Under the pieces are notes generated by a model. That model was not told the origin of the DNA. It did not search any database and saw only the letters and a program-made list of their open reading frames with translations. From NCBI RefSeq assembly GCF_009799925.1, contig NZ_WELK01000008.1, positions 117,576 through 160,104 of the forward strand: 42,529 bases of DNA. Direction: 5' to 3'. Positions 8,921 through 16,836 of the stretch are shown here, piece by piece. Made by a program: the position numbers and the translations under genes. The stretch comes from Pseudomonas sp. R-28-1W-6. Lineage in GTDB: Bacteria > Pseudomonadota > Gammaproteobacteria > Pseudomonadales > Pseudomonadaceae. Positions within the stretch are counted from its first letter, which is position 1. Each line of letters opens with the position of its first letter.

Positions 8921-9418
8921 ATGCAGGCAGGAAGCGTGGCAATGCGGGGTTTCACGCTGGTCGAGCTGATGGTGGCGCTGGTCGTGGCGGCGATTCTGCT
9001 GGCCGTCGCCGTGCCCGCCTTCGATAACTTCGTGGTCAGCAGCCGCTTGCGCACCGTTGCCAATAGCCTGTCGGCCAGTGTGCAGCTGGCCAAGAGCGAG
9101 GCCATGAAGCGCAATGCTGCGGTTACCCTGTGCAAATCCGCGAATGGCACCAGTTGTGTGACGTCGGGTGGCTGGGAGCAGGGCTGGATCGTCTTGAGTG
9201 GCAGCACGGTCCTGCGTCGTCAGCAGGCACTGCCCTCCGGCTATCAGGTGTCGTCCAGCACCAATTCGCTATCGTTTCGGCCCAGTGGCATGGGGTCGAC
9301 TCAGGCGACCCTGACGGCCTGCCGAGCGAGCCCGGTTGGCAGGGAAGAGCGCGTCGTCACCGTGTCGGCGACCGGACGCGCCATGGTCGAGAAAACCACC
9401 GTCGGCAGCTGTTCCTGA
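8921..9418 (+). CDS. fimT: FimT/FimU-family (GspH-like) minor prepilin
   Basis: A 165-residue pseudopilin-like protein. The prepilin site is MRG/FTLVELMVALVVAAILLAVAVPAF, with Glu at +5. The GspH/FimT domain follows, with the typical RLRTVANSLSASVQLAKSEAMKRN segment, WEQGWIV, and a C-terminal VVTVSATGR stretch. AGGAGG seven bases before the ATG at 8921 supports this start; an earlier ATG at 8906 overlaps the pilY1 stop, and 8942 would also give a leader. FimT and FimU are hard to separate by eye; FimU is the one in the priming complex. It is last in this operon, whereas fimT and fimU lead the P. aeruginosa cluster. Confidence 0.82.
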   Translation: MQAGSVAMRGFTLVELMVALVVAAILLAVAVPAFDNFVVSSRLRTVANSLSASVQLAKSEAMKRNAAVTLCKSANGTSCVTSGGWEQGWIVLSGSTVLRRQQALPSGYQVSSSTNSLSFRPSGMGSTQATLTACRASPVGREERVVTVSATGRAMVEKTTVGSCS

Positions 9419-9444
9419 CCTGGATGTAGGGTTGGCCTTGCGCT

Positions 9445-9464
9445 CGCCACTGTTGCCAGTGGCG
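9445..9464. terminator. Candidate bidirectional hairpin between fimT and metG
   Basis: A perfect 8-bp stem (CGCCACTG / CAGTGGCG) with a TTGC loop lies in the 60 bases between two convergent genes. There is no T-run on either side, so intrinsic termination is only suggested by position. Confidence 0.4.
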
Positions 9465-9478
9465 GCGCGGGCTCTCCT

Positions 9479-11521
9479 CTACTTGACCCGTTGCCCCGGC
9501 TTGGCGCCGCTGTCCGGGCTGAGCAGGTAGATTTCCTCGCCGCCGGGGCCGGCGGCCAGGACCATGCCTTCGCTGATGCCGAACTTCATCTTGCGCGCGG
9601 CCAGGTTGGCCACGTACAGGGTCAGGCGGCCTTCCAGCTTGCTCGGGTCCGGGTAGGCGCTCTTGATGCCGCTGAACACGTTGCGCTTCTGGTCGCCGAT
9701 ATCCAGGGTCAGGCGCAGCAGCTTGTCGGCGCCTTCGACGAACTCGCACTTCTCGATCAGGGCAATGCGCAGGTCGACGGCGGTGAAGGCGTCGAAGGCG
9801 ATTTCGGCGGCCAGCGGGTCTTTGACCAGCTCGCCGTTGCCGGCGGGAGCGGCCGGTGCGTCGGTGGCGGCCAGGTCTTCCTTGGAGGCGGCGGTCATGG
9901 CGTCGATCTTCGCCGGTTCGATGCGGGTCAGCAGCGGGTTGAACGGGTTCAACTGGTGGTTGGCCAGCGGCGTGCTCAGGTCGCCCCAGCTCAGCGGGGC
10001 GACATTGAGGAAGGCCTCGGCATCGGCGGCCAGCTTCGGCAGCACAGGTTTGAGCAGGATCACCAACTGGCGGAACAGGTTGACGCCCAGGGCGCAGATT
10101 TCCTGGACTTCGGCCTGCTTGCCTTCGACCTTGTTCAGCGCCCACGGCGCCTTGTCGGCGATCCAGGCGTTGGCGCGGTCGGCCAGGGCCATGATCTCGC
10201 GCATGGCGCGGGAGAAGTCGCGGGCTTCATAGGCGTCGGCGATACTCGGCGCGGCAGCCTGGAAGGCGGCCCACAGTTCCGGCTCGGGGTTGGCCTCGAC
10301 CAGCACCCCGGCGTTGCCCTTGTGGATGAAACCGGCGCAGCGGCTGGCGATGTTGACCACCTTGCCGACCAGATCCGAGTTGACCTTTTGCACAAAGTCT
10401 TCGAGGTTCAGGTCGAGGTCGTCGACGCCGCGGCCCAGCTTGCTGGCGTAGTAGTAACGCAGGTATTCCGGATTGAGGTGATCCAGGTAGGTGCGCGCCT
10501 TGATGAAGGTGCCGCGCGACTTGGACATCTTCTGCCCGTTGACGGTCAGGTAGCCGTGCACGTTGACCCCGGTGGGCTTGCGGTAGCCGGCGCCTTCGAG
10601 CATGGCCGGCCAGAACAGGGCGTGGAAGTTGACGATGTCCTTGCCGATGAAGTGGTACAGCTCGGCGCTCGAGTCCTTGTTCCAGAAGGCGTCGAAGTCC
10701 AGCTCCGGGCGCCGCGAACACAGGTTCTTGAAGCTGGCCATGTAGCCGATCGGCGCGTCCAGCCAGACGTAGAAGTACTTGCCCGGCTCGTCGGGGATCT
10801 CGAAGCCGAAGTAGGGCGCATCACGGCTGATGTCCCACTCCTGCAGGCCGCCATCCAGCCATTCGGCAATCTTGTTGGCCACGGCATCCTGCAGGGTGCC
10901 GCTGCGGGTCCAGGTCTTCAGCATGGCCTCGAAGTCGGGCAGCTTGAAGAAGAAGTGCTTGGAATCGCGCAGCACCGGCACGGCGCCGGAAATGGCCGAG
11001 CGCGGGTTCTTCAGCTCGGTCGGTTCGTAGGTGGCGCCGCATTTCTCGCAGTTGTCGCCGTACTGGTCCTCGGTCGCGCACTTGGGGCAGGTGCCCTTGA
11101 TGAAGCGGTCGGCGAGGAACATGCCCTTCTCGGGGTCGAAATACTGGGTCACCGAGCGGGTGGCGATGTGCCCGGCATCCCGCAGCTTGAGGTAGATGCC
11201 GGTGGCCAGCTCGCGGTTTTCCTCGGCGTGGGTCGAGTGGAAGTTGTCGAAGTCGACCAGGAAATCGGCGAAGTCGGCGCTGTGCTCGGCCTGCACGTTG
11301 GCGATCAGCTGCTCCGGGGTGATGCCTTCCTTCTCGGCGCGCAGCATGATCGCCGAGCCGTGGGCGTCGTCGGCGCAGACGTAGATGCACTGGTTGCCGC
11401 GCAGCTTCTGGAAGCGCACCCACATGTCGGTCTGGATGTATTCGAGCATGTGGCCGAGGTGAATCGAGCCGTTGGCGTAGGGCAGGGCGCTGGTGACGAG
11501 AATCTTGCGGGCTTCGGACAT
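9479..11521 (-). CDS. metG: Methionyl-tRNA synthetase
   Basis: Charges tRNA-Met with methionine in the cytoplasm. The product of 680 residues has the class I signature at SIHLGHM near residue 20 and the KMSKS loop near 330. A zinc-binding knuckle carries CPKC and CEKC (about 144-160). An anticodon-binding helical region follows, and then the C-terminal EMAPII-like tRNA-binding domain (from about 575) that makes the protein a dimer. The start at 11521 ([18 protein letters not shown]) matches the family; an upstream extension in frame is not needed. Length is as in E. coli. A TATAGT-like -10 candidate lies near 11560 on the minus strand. Confidence 0.98.
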   Translation of the reverse strand: MSEARKILVTSALPYANGSIHLGHMLEYIQTDMWVRFQKLRGNQCIYVCADDAHGSAIMLRAEKEGITPEQLIANVQAEHSADFADFLVDFDNFHSTHAEENRELATGIYLKLRDAGHIATRSVTQYFDPEKGMFLADRFIKGTCPKCATEDQYGDNCEKCGATYEPTELKNPRSAISGAVPVLRDSKHFFFKLPDFEAMLKTWTRSGTLQDAVANKIAEWLDGGLQEWDISRDAPYFGFEIPDEPGKYFYVWLDAPIGYMASFKNLCSRRPELDFDAFWNKDSSAELYHFIGKDIVNFHALFWPAMLEGAGYRKPTGVNVHGYLTVNGQKMSKSRGTFIKARTYLDHLNPEYLRYYYASKLGRGVDDLDLNLEDFVQKVNSDLVGKVVNIASRCAGFIHKGNAGVLVEANPEPELWAAFQAAAPSIADAYEARDFSRAMREIMALADRANAWIADKAPWALNKVEGKQAEVQEICALGVNLFRQLVILLKPVLPKLAADAEAFLNVAPLSWGDLSTPLANHQLNPFNPLLTRIEPAKIDAMTAASKEDLAATDAPAAPAGNGELVKDPLAAEIAFDAFTAVDLRIALIEKCEFVEGADKLLRLTLDIGDQKRNVFSGIKSAYPDPSKLEGRLTLYVANLAARKMKFGISEGMVLAAGPGGEEIYLLSPDSGAKPGQRVK

Positions 11522-11611
11522 GATGATCGGCTGCACTGGTGTTACGAGGGAAGCCGGCAACTATATAGGCGCGGCGGTTTTTTTTCACCCGTGGCGGGGC
11601 GGATGGCTGAT

Positions 11612-11684
11612 GTAGGGTGGATCGCGCTGTACCGATCCACCGAGCGACGGCCCTGGTGGATGAAAAGGGCGTCATCCACCCTAC
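11612..11684. repeat. Large imperfect inverted repeat between metG and apbC
   Basis: GTAGGGTGGAT (11612-11622) is the exact inverse of ATCCACCCTAC (11674-11684), with internal ATCCACC/GGTGGAT arms between them, so the whole segment can fold as a cruciform-like structure. It lies between divergent genes. GTAGGGTGGAT-type elements recur in intergenic regions of this genus, which suggests a REP/BIME-like element rather than a terminator; only this copy is seen here. Confidence 0.6.
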
Positions 11685-11743
11685 GGATCAAGCGCCTGCG
11701 GTAATATGCCCACCTGTTTTGCTCAGCCTTTCGGAGTTGCCCC

Positions 11744-12838
11744 ATGAGCGCCGTTACCCGCCAAGTGGTCGAAGCGACCCTGCGCCAGTTCACCGACCCC
11801 AATCTCAACCAGGATCCCGTGTCCGCCGGCTGCCTGCGCGAAGTCGAGATCGACGGCGGCAAGGTCCGCGTGCGCCTGGAGCTGGGCTACGCCGCCGGGC
11901 TGTTCAAGAACGGCTGGGCGCAGATGCTGCAGATGGCCCTGGAAGGGGTCGAAGGCATCGACAGCGCCAAGGTCGAGGTCGACTGCGTGATTGAGGCGCA
12001 CAAGGCCCAGGCCCAGGTGCCGGCCTTGGCCAACGTGAAGAACATCATCGCCGTGGCTTCGGGCAAGGGCGGGGTGGGCAAGTCGACCACCGCGGCCAAC
12101 CTGGCCCTGGCCCTGGCCCGCGAAGGCGCGCGGGTCGGTATCCTCGATGCGGATATCTATGGCCCCAGCCAGGGCATCATGTTCGGCATCGCCGAAGGCA
12201 CCCGGCCGAAGGTGCGCGACGAGAAGTTCTTCGTGCCGCTAGAGGCGCATGGTGTGCAGGTCATGTCGATGGCCTTCCTCACCGACGAGAACACCCCGGT
12301 GGTGTGGCGCGGGCCGATGGTCTCCGGCGCGCTGCTGCAGCTGATCACCCAGACCGCCTGGGACAACCTCGACTACCTGGTGGTCGACATGCCGCCGGGC
12401 ACCGGCGACATCCAGCTGACCCTGGCGCAGAAGGTGCCGGTGGCCGGCGCGGTGATCGTCACCACCCCGCAGGACCTGGCCCTGCTGGATGCCAAGAAGG
12501 GCGTGGAGATGTTCCGCAAGGTCAACATCCCGGTGCTCGGCGTGGTGGAGAACATGGCCGTGCACATCTGCTCCAACTGCGGGCATGCCGAGCATCTGTT
12601 CGGCGAAGGTGGCGGCGAGAAACTGGCCAGCCAGTACGGCGTCGACCTGCTGGCCTCGCTGCCGCTGTCGATGGCCATCCGCATGCAGTCGGACGGCGGC
12701 AAGCCGACCACCATCGCCGATCCGGAAAGCCAGATCGCCATGATCTACCAGGAAATGGCCCGTTGCGTCGGTGCGCGCATCGCCCAGAGCGGCCTGGGCG
12801 CCAGCGCCATGCCGAATATCGAGATCAGCGACGACTGA
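11744..12838 (+). CDS. apbC: ApbC/Mrp/NBP35-family iron-sulfur cluster carrier ATPase
   Basis: A cytoplasmic P-loop scaffold that transfers Fe-S clusters to apoproteins. The 364-residue protein begins with a MIP18/DUF59-like domain (about 1-85). The Mrp ATPase core follows, with deviant Walker A GKGGVGKST near residue 107, switch/Walker B-like DMPPGTGD, and the CxxC motif CSNC near 277 that binds a cluster at the dimer interface. A candidate ribosome-binding GGAG lies about nine bases before the ATG. It is adjacent to metG and dcd, an arrangement common in Pseudomonas (apbC beside metG). Confidence 0.96.
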   Translation: MSAVTRQVVEATLRQFTDPNLNQDPVSAGCLREVEIDGGKVRVRLELGYAAGLFKNGWAQMLQMALEGVEGIDSAKVEVDCVIEAHKAQAQVPALANVKNIIAVASGKGGVGKSTTAANLALALAREGARVGILDADIYGPSQGIMFGIAEGTRPKVRDEKFFVPLEAHGVQVMSMAFLTDENTPVVWRGPMVSGALLQLITQTAWDNLDYLVVDMPPGTGDIQLTLAQKVPVAGAVIVTTPQDLALLDAKKGVEMFRKVNIPVLGVVENMAVHICSNCGHAEHLFGEGGGEKLASQYGVDLLASLPLSMAIRMQSDGGKPTTIADPESQIAMIYQEMARCVGARIAQSGLGASAMPNIEISDD

Positions 12839-12869
12839 CGATTGGCGGCATTTGCTAAATCGTGCATTG

Positions 12870-12890
12870 AAGGCTTCCGACGGGAGCCTT
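12870..12890 (+). terminator. Hairpin downstream of apbC
   Basis: AAGGCTTCC / GGGAGCCTT form a stem with one mismatch and a short loop 31 bases after the apbC stop. No T-run follows, so it may only attenuate transcription into dcd or stabilise the mRNA end. Confidence 0.35.
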
Positions 12891-12961
12891 TGAAGCGCGC
12901 CTTGCCTCCCGGTAAGATGCGCGCTCAGTTTTTCTCCACACCTTGAGTCAGGACGCCCGCC

Positions 12962-13528
12962 ATGAGCATCAAATCGGACAAGTGGATTCGCCGCATGGCC
13001 CAGGAACACGGGATGATCGAGCCCTTCGTCGAGCGCCAGGTGCGCACCGAAGGCGCCGAGCGCCTGATTTCCTACGGGGTCTCCAGCTACGGCTACGACG
13101 TACGCTGCGCCGACGAATTCAAGGTATTCACCAACATCCACTCGGCCACCGTCGACCCGAAGAACTTCGATGAGAAGAGTTTCGTCGACGTCAAAGGCCC
13201 GGTGTGCATCATTCCGCCGAACTCCTTCGCCCTGGCCCGCACCGTCGAGTACTTCCGCATCCCGCGCGACGTGTTGACCATCTGCCTGGGCAAGAGCACC
13301 TACGCGCGCTGCGGCATCATCGTCAACGTCACCCCGCTGGAACCCGAATGGGAAGGCCACGTGACCCTGGAGTTCTCCAACACCACCACCCTGCCGGCGA
13401 AGATCTACGCCAACGAGGGCGTGGCGCAGATGCTGTTCCTGCAGTCCGACGAGGCCTGCGAAGTGTCCTACGCCGACCGCGGCGGCAAGTACCAGGGCCA
13501 GACCGGCGTGACCCTGCCGAAGACCTGA
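12962..13528 (+). CDS. dcd: dCTP deaminase
   Basis: Deaminates dCTP to dUTP, the first step toward dTTP in gammaproteobacteria. The 188-residue product has the family length. The core motif [28 protein letters not shown] is visible in parts around residues 110-138; it includes the catalytic Glu of LEPEWEG and the Arg/Ser nucleotide contacts. The C-terminal Y..GGKYQGQ segment also fits. AGGA lies about ten bases upstream of the ATG. It is followed by a strong terminator, which closes the apbC-dcd region. Confidence 0.97.
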   Translation: MSIKSDKWIRRMAQEHGMIEPFVERQVRTEGAERLISYGVSSYGYDVRCADEFKVFTNIHSATVDPKNFDEKSFVDVKGPVCIIPPNSFALARTVEYFRIPRDVLTICLGKSTYARCGIIVNVTPLEPEWEGHVTLEFSNTTTLPAKIYANEGVAQMLFLQSDEACEVSYADRGGKYQGQTGVTLPKT

Positions 13529-13546
13529 TCGGTTACACAATGAAAG

Positions 13547-13569
13547 GCCGGGCCATGCCCGGCTTTTTT
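13547..13569 (+). terminator. Rho-independent terminator after dcd
   Basis: Perfect stem GCCGGGC / GCCCGGC with a CAT loop followed directly by six T. This is a textbook intrinsic terminator 18 bases after the dcd stop. Confidence 0.93.
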
Positions 13570-13604
13570 GTGCCTGCCTGAAAGAGGCGTCAAGGAAGAT
13601 GGCG

Positions 13605-14150
13605 ATGAAAATACTGAAGCTGGTGGCGGTCCTGCTGCTATTGGGCGGCTCTGGTCTGGTGCGTGCCGAGCTGCAGGTGCAGGTCGGCAAGGCGGCGTTC
13701 GGTCTGGCTCCCAGCGCCGCCAAGGCCGCTTTCGTCGAGCGGCTGGGGCCGCCCACGGCCGAGCTGCCGCTGCGGCAGGGCGCGCGCGGGCTGCTCTATG
13801 GCAACTCGCTGCTGCTGGTGTTCGAGGGCGATACGCTGCGCGAGGTGCGCTGCTGGAAGCAGGAGCAGTTTACTTCCGACCTGTTTCTCGGCTGGTTACA
13901 GCAAGTCGAGCCCAGGGCCGACATGCAGGGCTTCGTGGTCGATGACCGGCTGCGCCTGGGGATGCCGCGCGCGCAGGTGAGCGCCTTCCTCGCCGGGCTG
14001 GAGGGCGATGGCGACGAGCGTTCCGATGTGCGGATCAAGAACGGCCAGCAGCTCTGGCTGGGCTACGGCCCGGCGCCGGACTACCACCTGGGCGACGACC
14101 CCGAGCAGCGGGTGCTGGTGTCGATCACCGTGCAGTTCAACGCCAACTGA
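13605..14150 (+). CDS. Exported protein of unknown function
   Basis: I do not recognise this 181-residue protein. The N-terminus MKILKLVAVLLLLGGSGLVRA is a typical Sec signal peptide, cleaved before ELQVQVG, so the mature protein should be periplasmic. The mature part has alternating beta-rich segments and two 'LG' turns (VERLGPP and LRLGMPRAQV). The second resembles the short helix-turn seen in BamE/SmpA-like proteins, which is only a weak hint. One Cys (REVRCW) is present. AAGGAAG at 13592-13598 favours the ATG at 13605 over the one at 13599. It starts after the dcd terminator and converges on the channel gene, so it is probably transcribed alone. Confidence 0.75.
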   Translation: MKILKLVAVLLLLGGSGLVRAELQVQVGKAAFGLAPSAAKAAFVERLGPPTAELPLRQGARGLLYGNSLLLVFEGDTLREVRCWKQEQFTSDLFLGWLQQVEPRADMQGFVVDDRLRLGMPRAQVSAFLAGLEGDGDERSDVRIKNGQQLWLGYGPAPDYHLGDDPEQRVLVSITVQFNAN

Positions 14151-14173
14151 GCGGGCCGCTACCGCCCACCGCG

Positions 14174-14605
14174 CTATTGGAGCCGCTGCCGGTAGTGTTT
14201 CATCACGTCGCCGAGGGCGGTGGTGAAGACGGCGGTGGAAACGCCGAACATGAGGATGCCATTGGCCGCCTCCAGGGCGCTCAGCAGCTGCCATTTGGGC
14301 GACAGCACCACGTCGCCGTAACCGAGGGTGGCGAAGGTTACCCCGGAGAAGTACAGGGCCCGGGCGAAGCTGTCGAATTCACCGAGAACCACGAACAGCA
14401 GCGCCCAGAGGCCCATCTGCATCAGGTTGCCCAGCAGCATCAGCAGCATGACCCCGCTCAGCACCAGGATGGTATTGATGCGGCCGTGGCGCTCCTGGTG
14501 CTGCCGGTAATCCAGGTAGTGGTGCAGGCTGAGGCCCACCACCACAGCTTGCAGCACCAGACACAGCACCGTCATGGGGATGCCGAGCAACAGGTTCATC
14601 AACAT
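14174..14605 (-). CDS. Two-TM potassium-channel-like protein
   Basis: A small ion-channel subunit (143 residues, Ion_trans_2 type). A first membrane helix lies at about 5-28, and further hydrophobic segments at about 45-76. A re-entrant pore loop ends in TLGYGD near residues 93-98, matching the K+ selectivity filter TxGYGD, and is followed by a last helix (about 108-132). There is no RCK/TrkA-N regulatory domain, and the C-terminus ends soon after the last helix. The ATG at 14605 (AGAGGA upstream) lies inside the end of the DUF2955-like gene, so it is the last member of a coupled operon with an exporter. Ion selectivity is inferred from the filter. Confidence 0.85.
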   Translation of the reverse strand: MLMNLLLGIPMTVLCLVLQAVVVGLSLHHYLDYRQHQERHGRINTILVLSGVMLLMLLGNLMQMGLWALLFVVLGEFDSFARALYFSGVTFATLGYGDVVLSPKWQLLSALEAANGILMFGVSTAVFTTALGDVMKHYRQRLQ

Positions 14606-15633
14606 GGTTTTTCCTCTCGAAGCAGGGGGCTGCGCTGGTCGATCAGCAGCACTGCCAGGTAGGCGTACAGGGTGACCAGGATGAACAGGCCCATGCGGAT
14701 GGCGAAGGCGGTGTAGACATCCTTGCCGTTGGCGCTGTCCTGCACCGACTGGCCGAGCAGGATCAGCAGGGTGATTGCCGTGTTGAGCCAGAAGCTGGCG
14801 CTGTAGCGGGTTCTGGTCAGTTGGTAGAGGCGCCGCGCCAGCAGCAGGACAAACAGCAGGACCAGCAGGAAGAACAGCCACAGGTGCGGCAGGATGCTCA
14901 GCAGCGACCATAGGGCGATGGCCAGCAGGCCGCCGAGCAGGGTGGAGCCGAGCAGTTCGCGGCCGGCCACGCGGGCGTTGGTCACGCAGGCCTGCTGGCC
15001 GAGGCTGACCGCTTTCATGATCAGGGCCAGGTAGCTGGCCGGGTCGACCAATGCCAGCAGCCAGGTGGGCACCACCACTAGGGTGGCGCGCAGGGCGATC
15101 CAGCTGCTGAGTGGGTCGCTCGCCGGTGTGGGCGCGGGTGCGGGCGGCAGGCTGCTGGGTTCGGGGAACAGTCCGTGAACCAGGCTGACGCACAGGCCGG
15201 TCAGCAGCGCCGCCTTGACCAGGGCGATCAGCACTTCCTGACCCAGCGCCATCGAGGCGGTGCCGGCGGCGGTGATCAGGGTCAGGCCCACCACCATCAG
15301 GTTGGCGACCAGGCCGCTGCCGCCGCGCAGGGCGAAGCGGAAACACAGGAACAGGCCGAGCGCCACCAGCAGTACGCCGCTGAGTGGGGAATGGCGCAGC
15401 AGCGGCAACAGCAGCAGGCCGCAGCCGCAGGTCAGGGCCACCACCAGCGCCAGGGCCAGGCTGCCCTTGAGGCCCAGCGGCTGGTTGCTCATGGCCAGCA
15501 GGAACAGCAGCAGCACGGGCGTGAGAAAGGGCAGTGGCAGGGCCAGGCCGAAACCCAGTGCCGTACCCAGAGCCGTGCCGCAGGCCAGGCGCAGGGCGCG
15601 TTGCGGGCGGGGATCGGCCACGGACGGGTTCAT
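14599..15633 (-). CDS. FUSC/DUF2955-like inner-membrane transporter protein
   Basis: A 344-residue polytopic membrane protein with about nine to ten hydrophobic helices arranged as two similar halves. A Pro/Ala-rich linker (SSLPPAPAPTPASDP) joins the halves. The first half begins with RLACGTALGTALGFGLALPLP and includes LLLLAMSNQPLG, which I associate with DUF2955/FUSC (fusaric-acid-resistance, AaeB-like) proteins. Such proteins work with HlyD adaptors and often with NodT-type outer-membrane factors to export aromatic acids or drugs; the substrate is unknown here. The start at 15633 shares one base with the HlyD stop (TGATG). Longer in-frame starts would run back through the HlyD gene and are rejected. 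Confidence 0.8.
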   Translation of the reverse strand: MNPSVADPRPQRALRLACGTALGTALGFGLALPLPFLTPVLLLFLLAMSNQPLGLKGSLALALVVALTCGCGLLLLPLLRHSPLSGVLLVALGLFLCFRFALRGGSGLVANLMVVGLTLITAAGTASMALGQEVLIALVKAALLTGLCVSLVHGLFPEPSSLPPAPAPTPASDPLSSWIALRATLVVVPTWLLALVDPASYLALIMKAVSLGQQACVTNARVAGRELLGSTLLGGLLAIALWSLLSILPHLWLFFLLVLLFVLLLARRLYQLTRTRYSASFWLNTAITLLILLGQSVQDSANGKDVYTAFAIRMGLFILVTLYAYLAVLLIDQRSPLLREEKPC

Positions 15634-16760
15634 CAGTAGGCGAACGACAGCCAGCTCATCACGCGCAGAAAGGCGCGGCCGAGCGGGTTCAGCGGGTTGC
15701 CCTCGCTGGGGAAGGCCATCACTTCGGCCTGGCCGCCGACGCGCAGGCCGCGGTAGTCGCCCAGCTCGCCGGCCTCGAACTCGACGACTACCGGGAAGCG
15801 CTGCGCCGCGCGCAGCCAGTCGCGATTGTTCTCCACCGTCGGCAGGCTGCCCGGGGCGCTGCTCTGGCCGACGCTGACGCCGTAGCCGATGCTGCGGATC
15901 TTGCCGCGGTAGACATGCCCGGGGCGGGCGTCGAGGACGATGGCCACCGGCGTGCCGGGCTGCAGGTGGCCGAGGTTGTTTTCGCTCATCTCGGCGCTGA
16001 TCCACAGGTCGTTGAGGCCGATCAGGGTCATCTGCGGGTTGCCGGCCGCGGCGTACTGGCCCACCTCGCTGCGCAGGTCGGTGATCAGCCCGGTGGAGGC
16101 GGCGCGCACCTGGGTCTTGGTCAGGTCCAGCTCGGCCTGTTCCAGGGCGGCGGCAGCGCTGCGCAGGCGGGCGTTGTCCTCGCCGCTGCCGCCTTCGGTT
16201 TCACGGGCGCGCTGCACCTCGGCGCGGGCCGCGGCCACCTGGCTGCTGGCCTGGACCAGATTGGCCCGGGAGATTTCCAGGCGGCGCAGGGAGATGGTTC
16301 CGGGGTCCTCGCGGTACAGGCGTTCGAGGCGGTCGCGATCCTGGCGGGCCTCCAGCTCGCCGGCCTCGGCGGCACGCTGCGAGGCCAGGGCCGAGTCGAT
16401 GGCGGCGGTGCTGGCGCCGACCTGGCCGCGCATGTTCTCCAGCTCGGCACGGGCCTTGCCCACGGCAATCGCGTAGGGCTCGGGGTTGATCTCGAACAGC
16501 ACCTGGCCGGCTTCGACCATCTGGTTGTTGCCGACCAGCACCCGGCTGATGCGCCCAGCCACTTCCGGCGCCACCGCCACCACGTAGGCCTGCACCCGCG
16601 CCTGCTGGGTGTAAGGCGTATAGCGGTCGGCCAGCAGGTACCAGAGCAGGGTCAGGCCGATCAGGGCCAGGGTGATCTGCACGCCACGGCGGCTCGGGTC
16701 CCGGCTCTGGGGGGCGGGTTTGCCGGCGGCTGCCGGGGTGTTCGCGGGGCTGTCGGTCAT
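15633..16760 (-). CDS. HlyD/EmrA-family periplasmic adaptor
   Basis: A membrane-fusion protein of 375 residues linking the inner-membrane transporter to the outer-membrane factor. A single N-terminal anchor (about 28-46) is followed by the biotinyl-lipoyl half motif VVAVAPEVAGRISRVLVGNN. A long alpha-helical hairpin (about 90-215) comes next, then the second lipoyl half (VRAASTGLITDLRSEVGQY) and a beta-barrel domain. The ATG at 16760 overlaps the upstream TGA (ATGA). The N-terminal 20 residues (MTDSPANTPAAAGKPAP) are echoed at the C-terminus of the preceding gene because of a 53-bp tandem duplication at this junction. Confidence 0.9.
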   Translation of the reverse strand: MTDSPANTPAAAGKPAPQSRDPSRRGVQITLALIGLTLLWYLLADRYTPYTQQARVQAYVVAVAPEVAGRISRVLVGNNQMVEAGQVLFEINPEPYAIAVGKARAELENMRGQVGASTAAIDSALASQRAAEAGELEARQDRDRLERLYREDPGTISLRRLEISRANLVQASSQVAAARAEVQRARETEGGSGEDNARLRSAAAALEQAELDLTKTQVRAASTGLITDLRSEVGQYAAAGNPQMTLIGLNDLWISAEMSENNLGHLQPGTPVAIVLDARPGHVYRGKIRSIGYGVSVGQSSAPGSLPTVENNRDWLRAAQRFPVVVEFEAGELGDYRGLRVGGQAEVMAFPSEGNPLNPLGRAFLRVMSWLSFAY

Positions 16761-16836
16761 GGCGTGTCTGCCTGGGCGGCCGGGGCCGGGGTGTGCGCGG
16801 GATTGTCGGTCATGGCGGGTTTGCCTGGGTGGGCGG
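16731..16836. repeat. 53-bp tandem duplication across the OMF-HlyD junction
   Basis: Two adjacent 53-bp units, 16731-16783 and 16784-16836, match at 45 of 53 positions by direct alignment, including identical cores TGTCGGTCATGGCG. The right-hand unit encodes the last residues of the outer-membrane factor (..AMTDNPAHTPAP), and the left-hand unit covers that gene's stop and the first residues of the HlyD protein (MTDSPANTPA). Because 53 is not a multiple of three, the same sequence is read in two frames. Confidence 0.85.

Noticed and set aside
9491..11704. Plus-strand frame of 737 codons over metG
   Set aside because: Antisense shadow in GC-rich DNA; metG on the minus strand has HIGH, KMSKS and zinc motifs.
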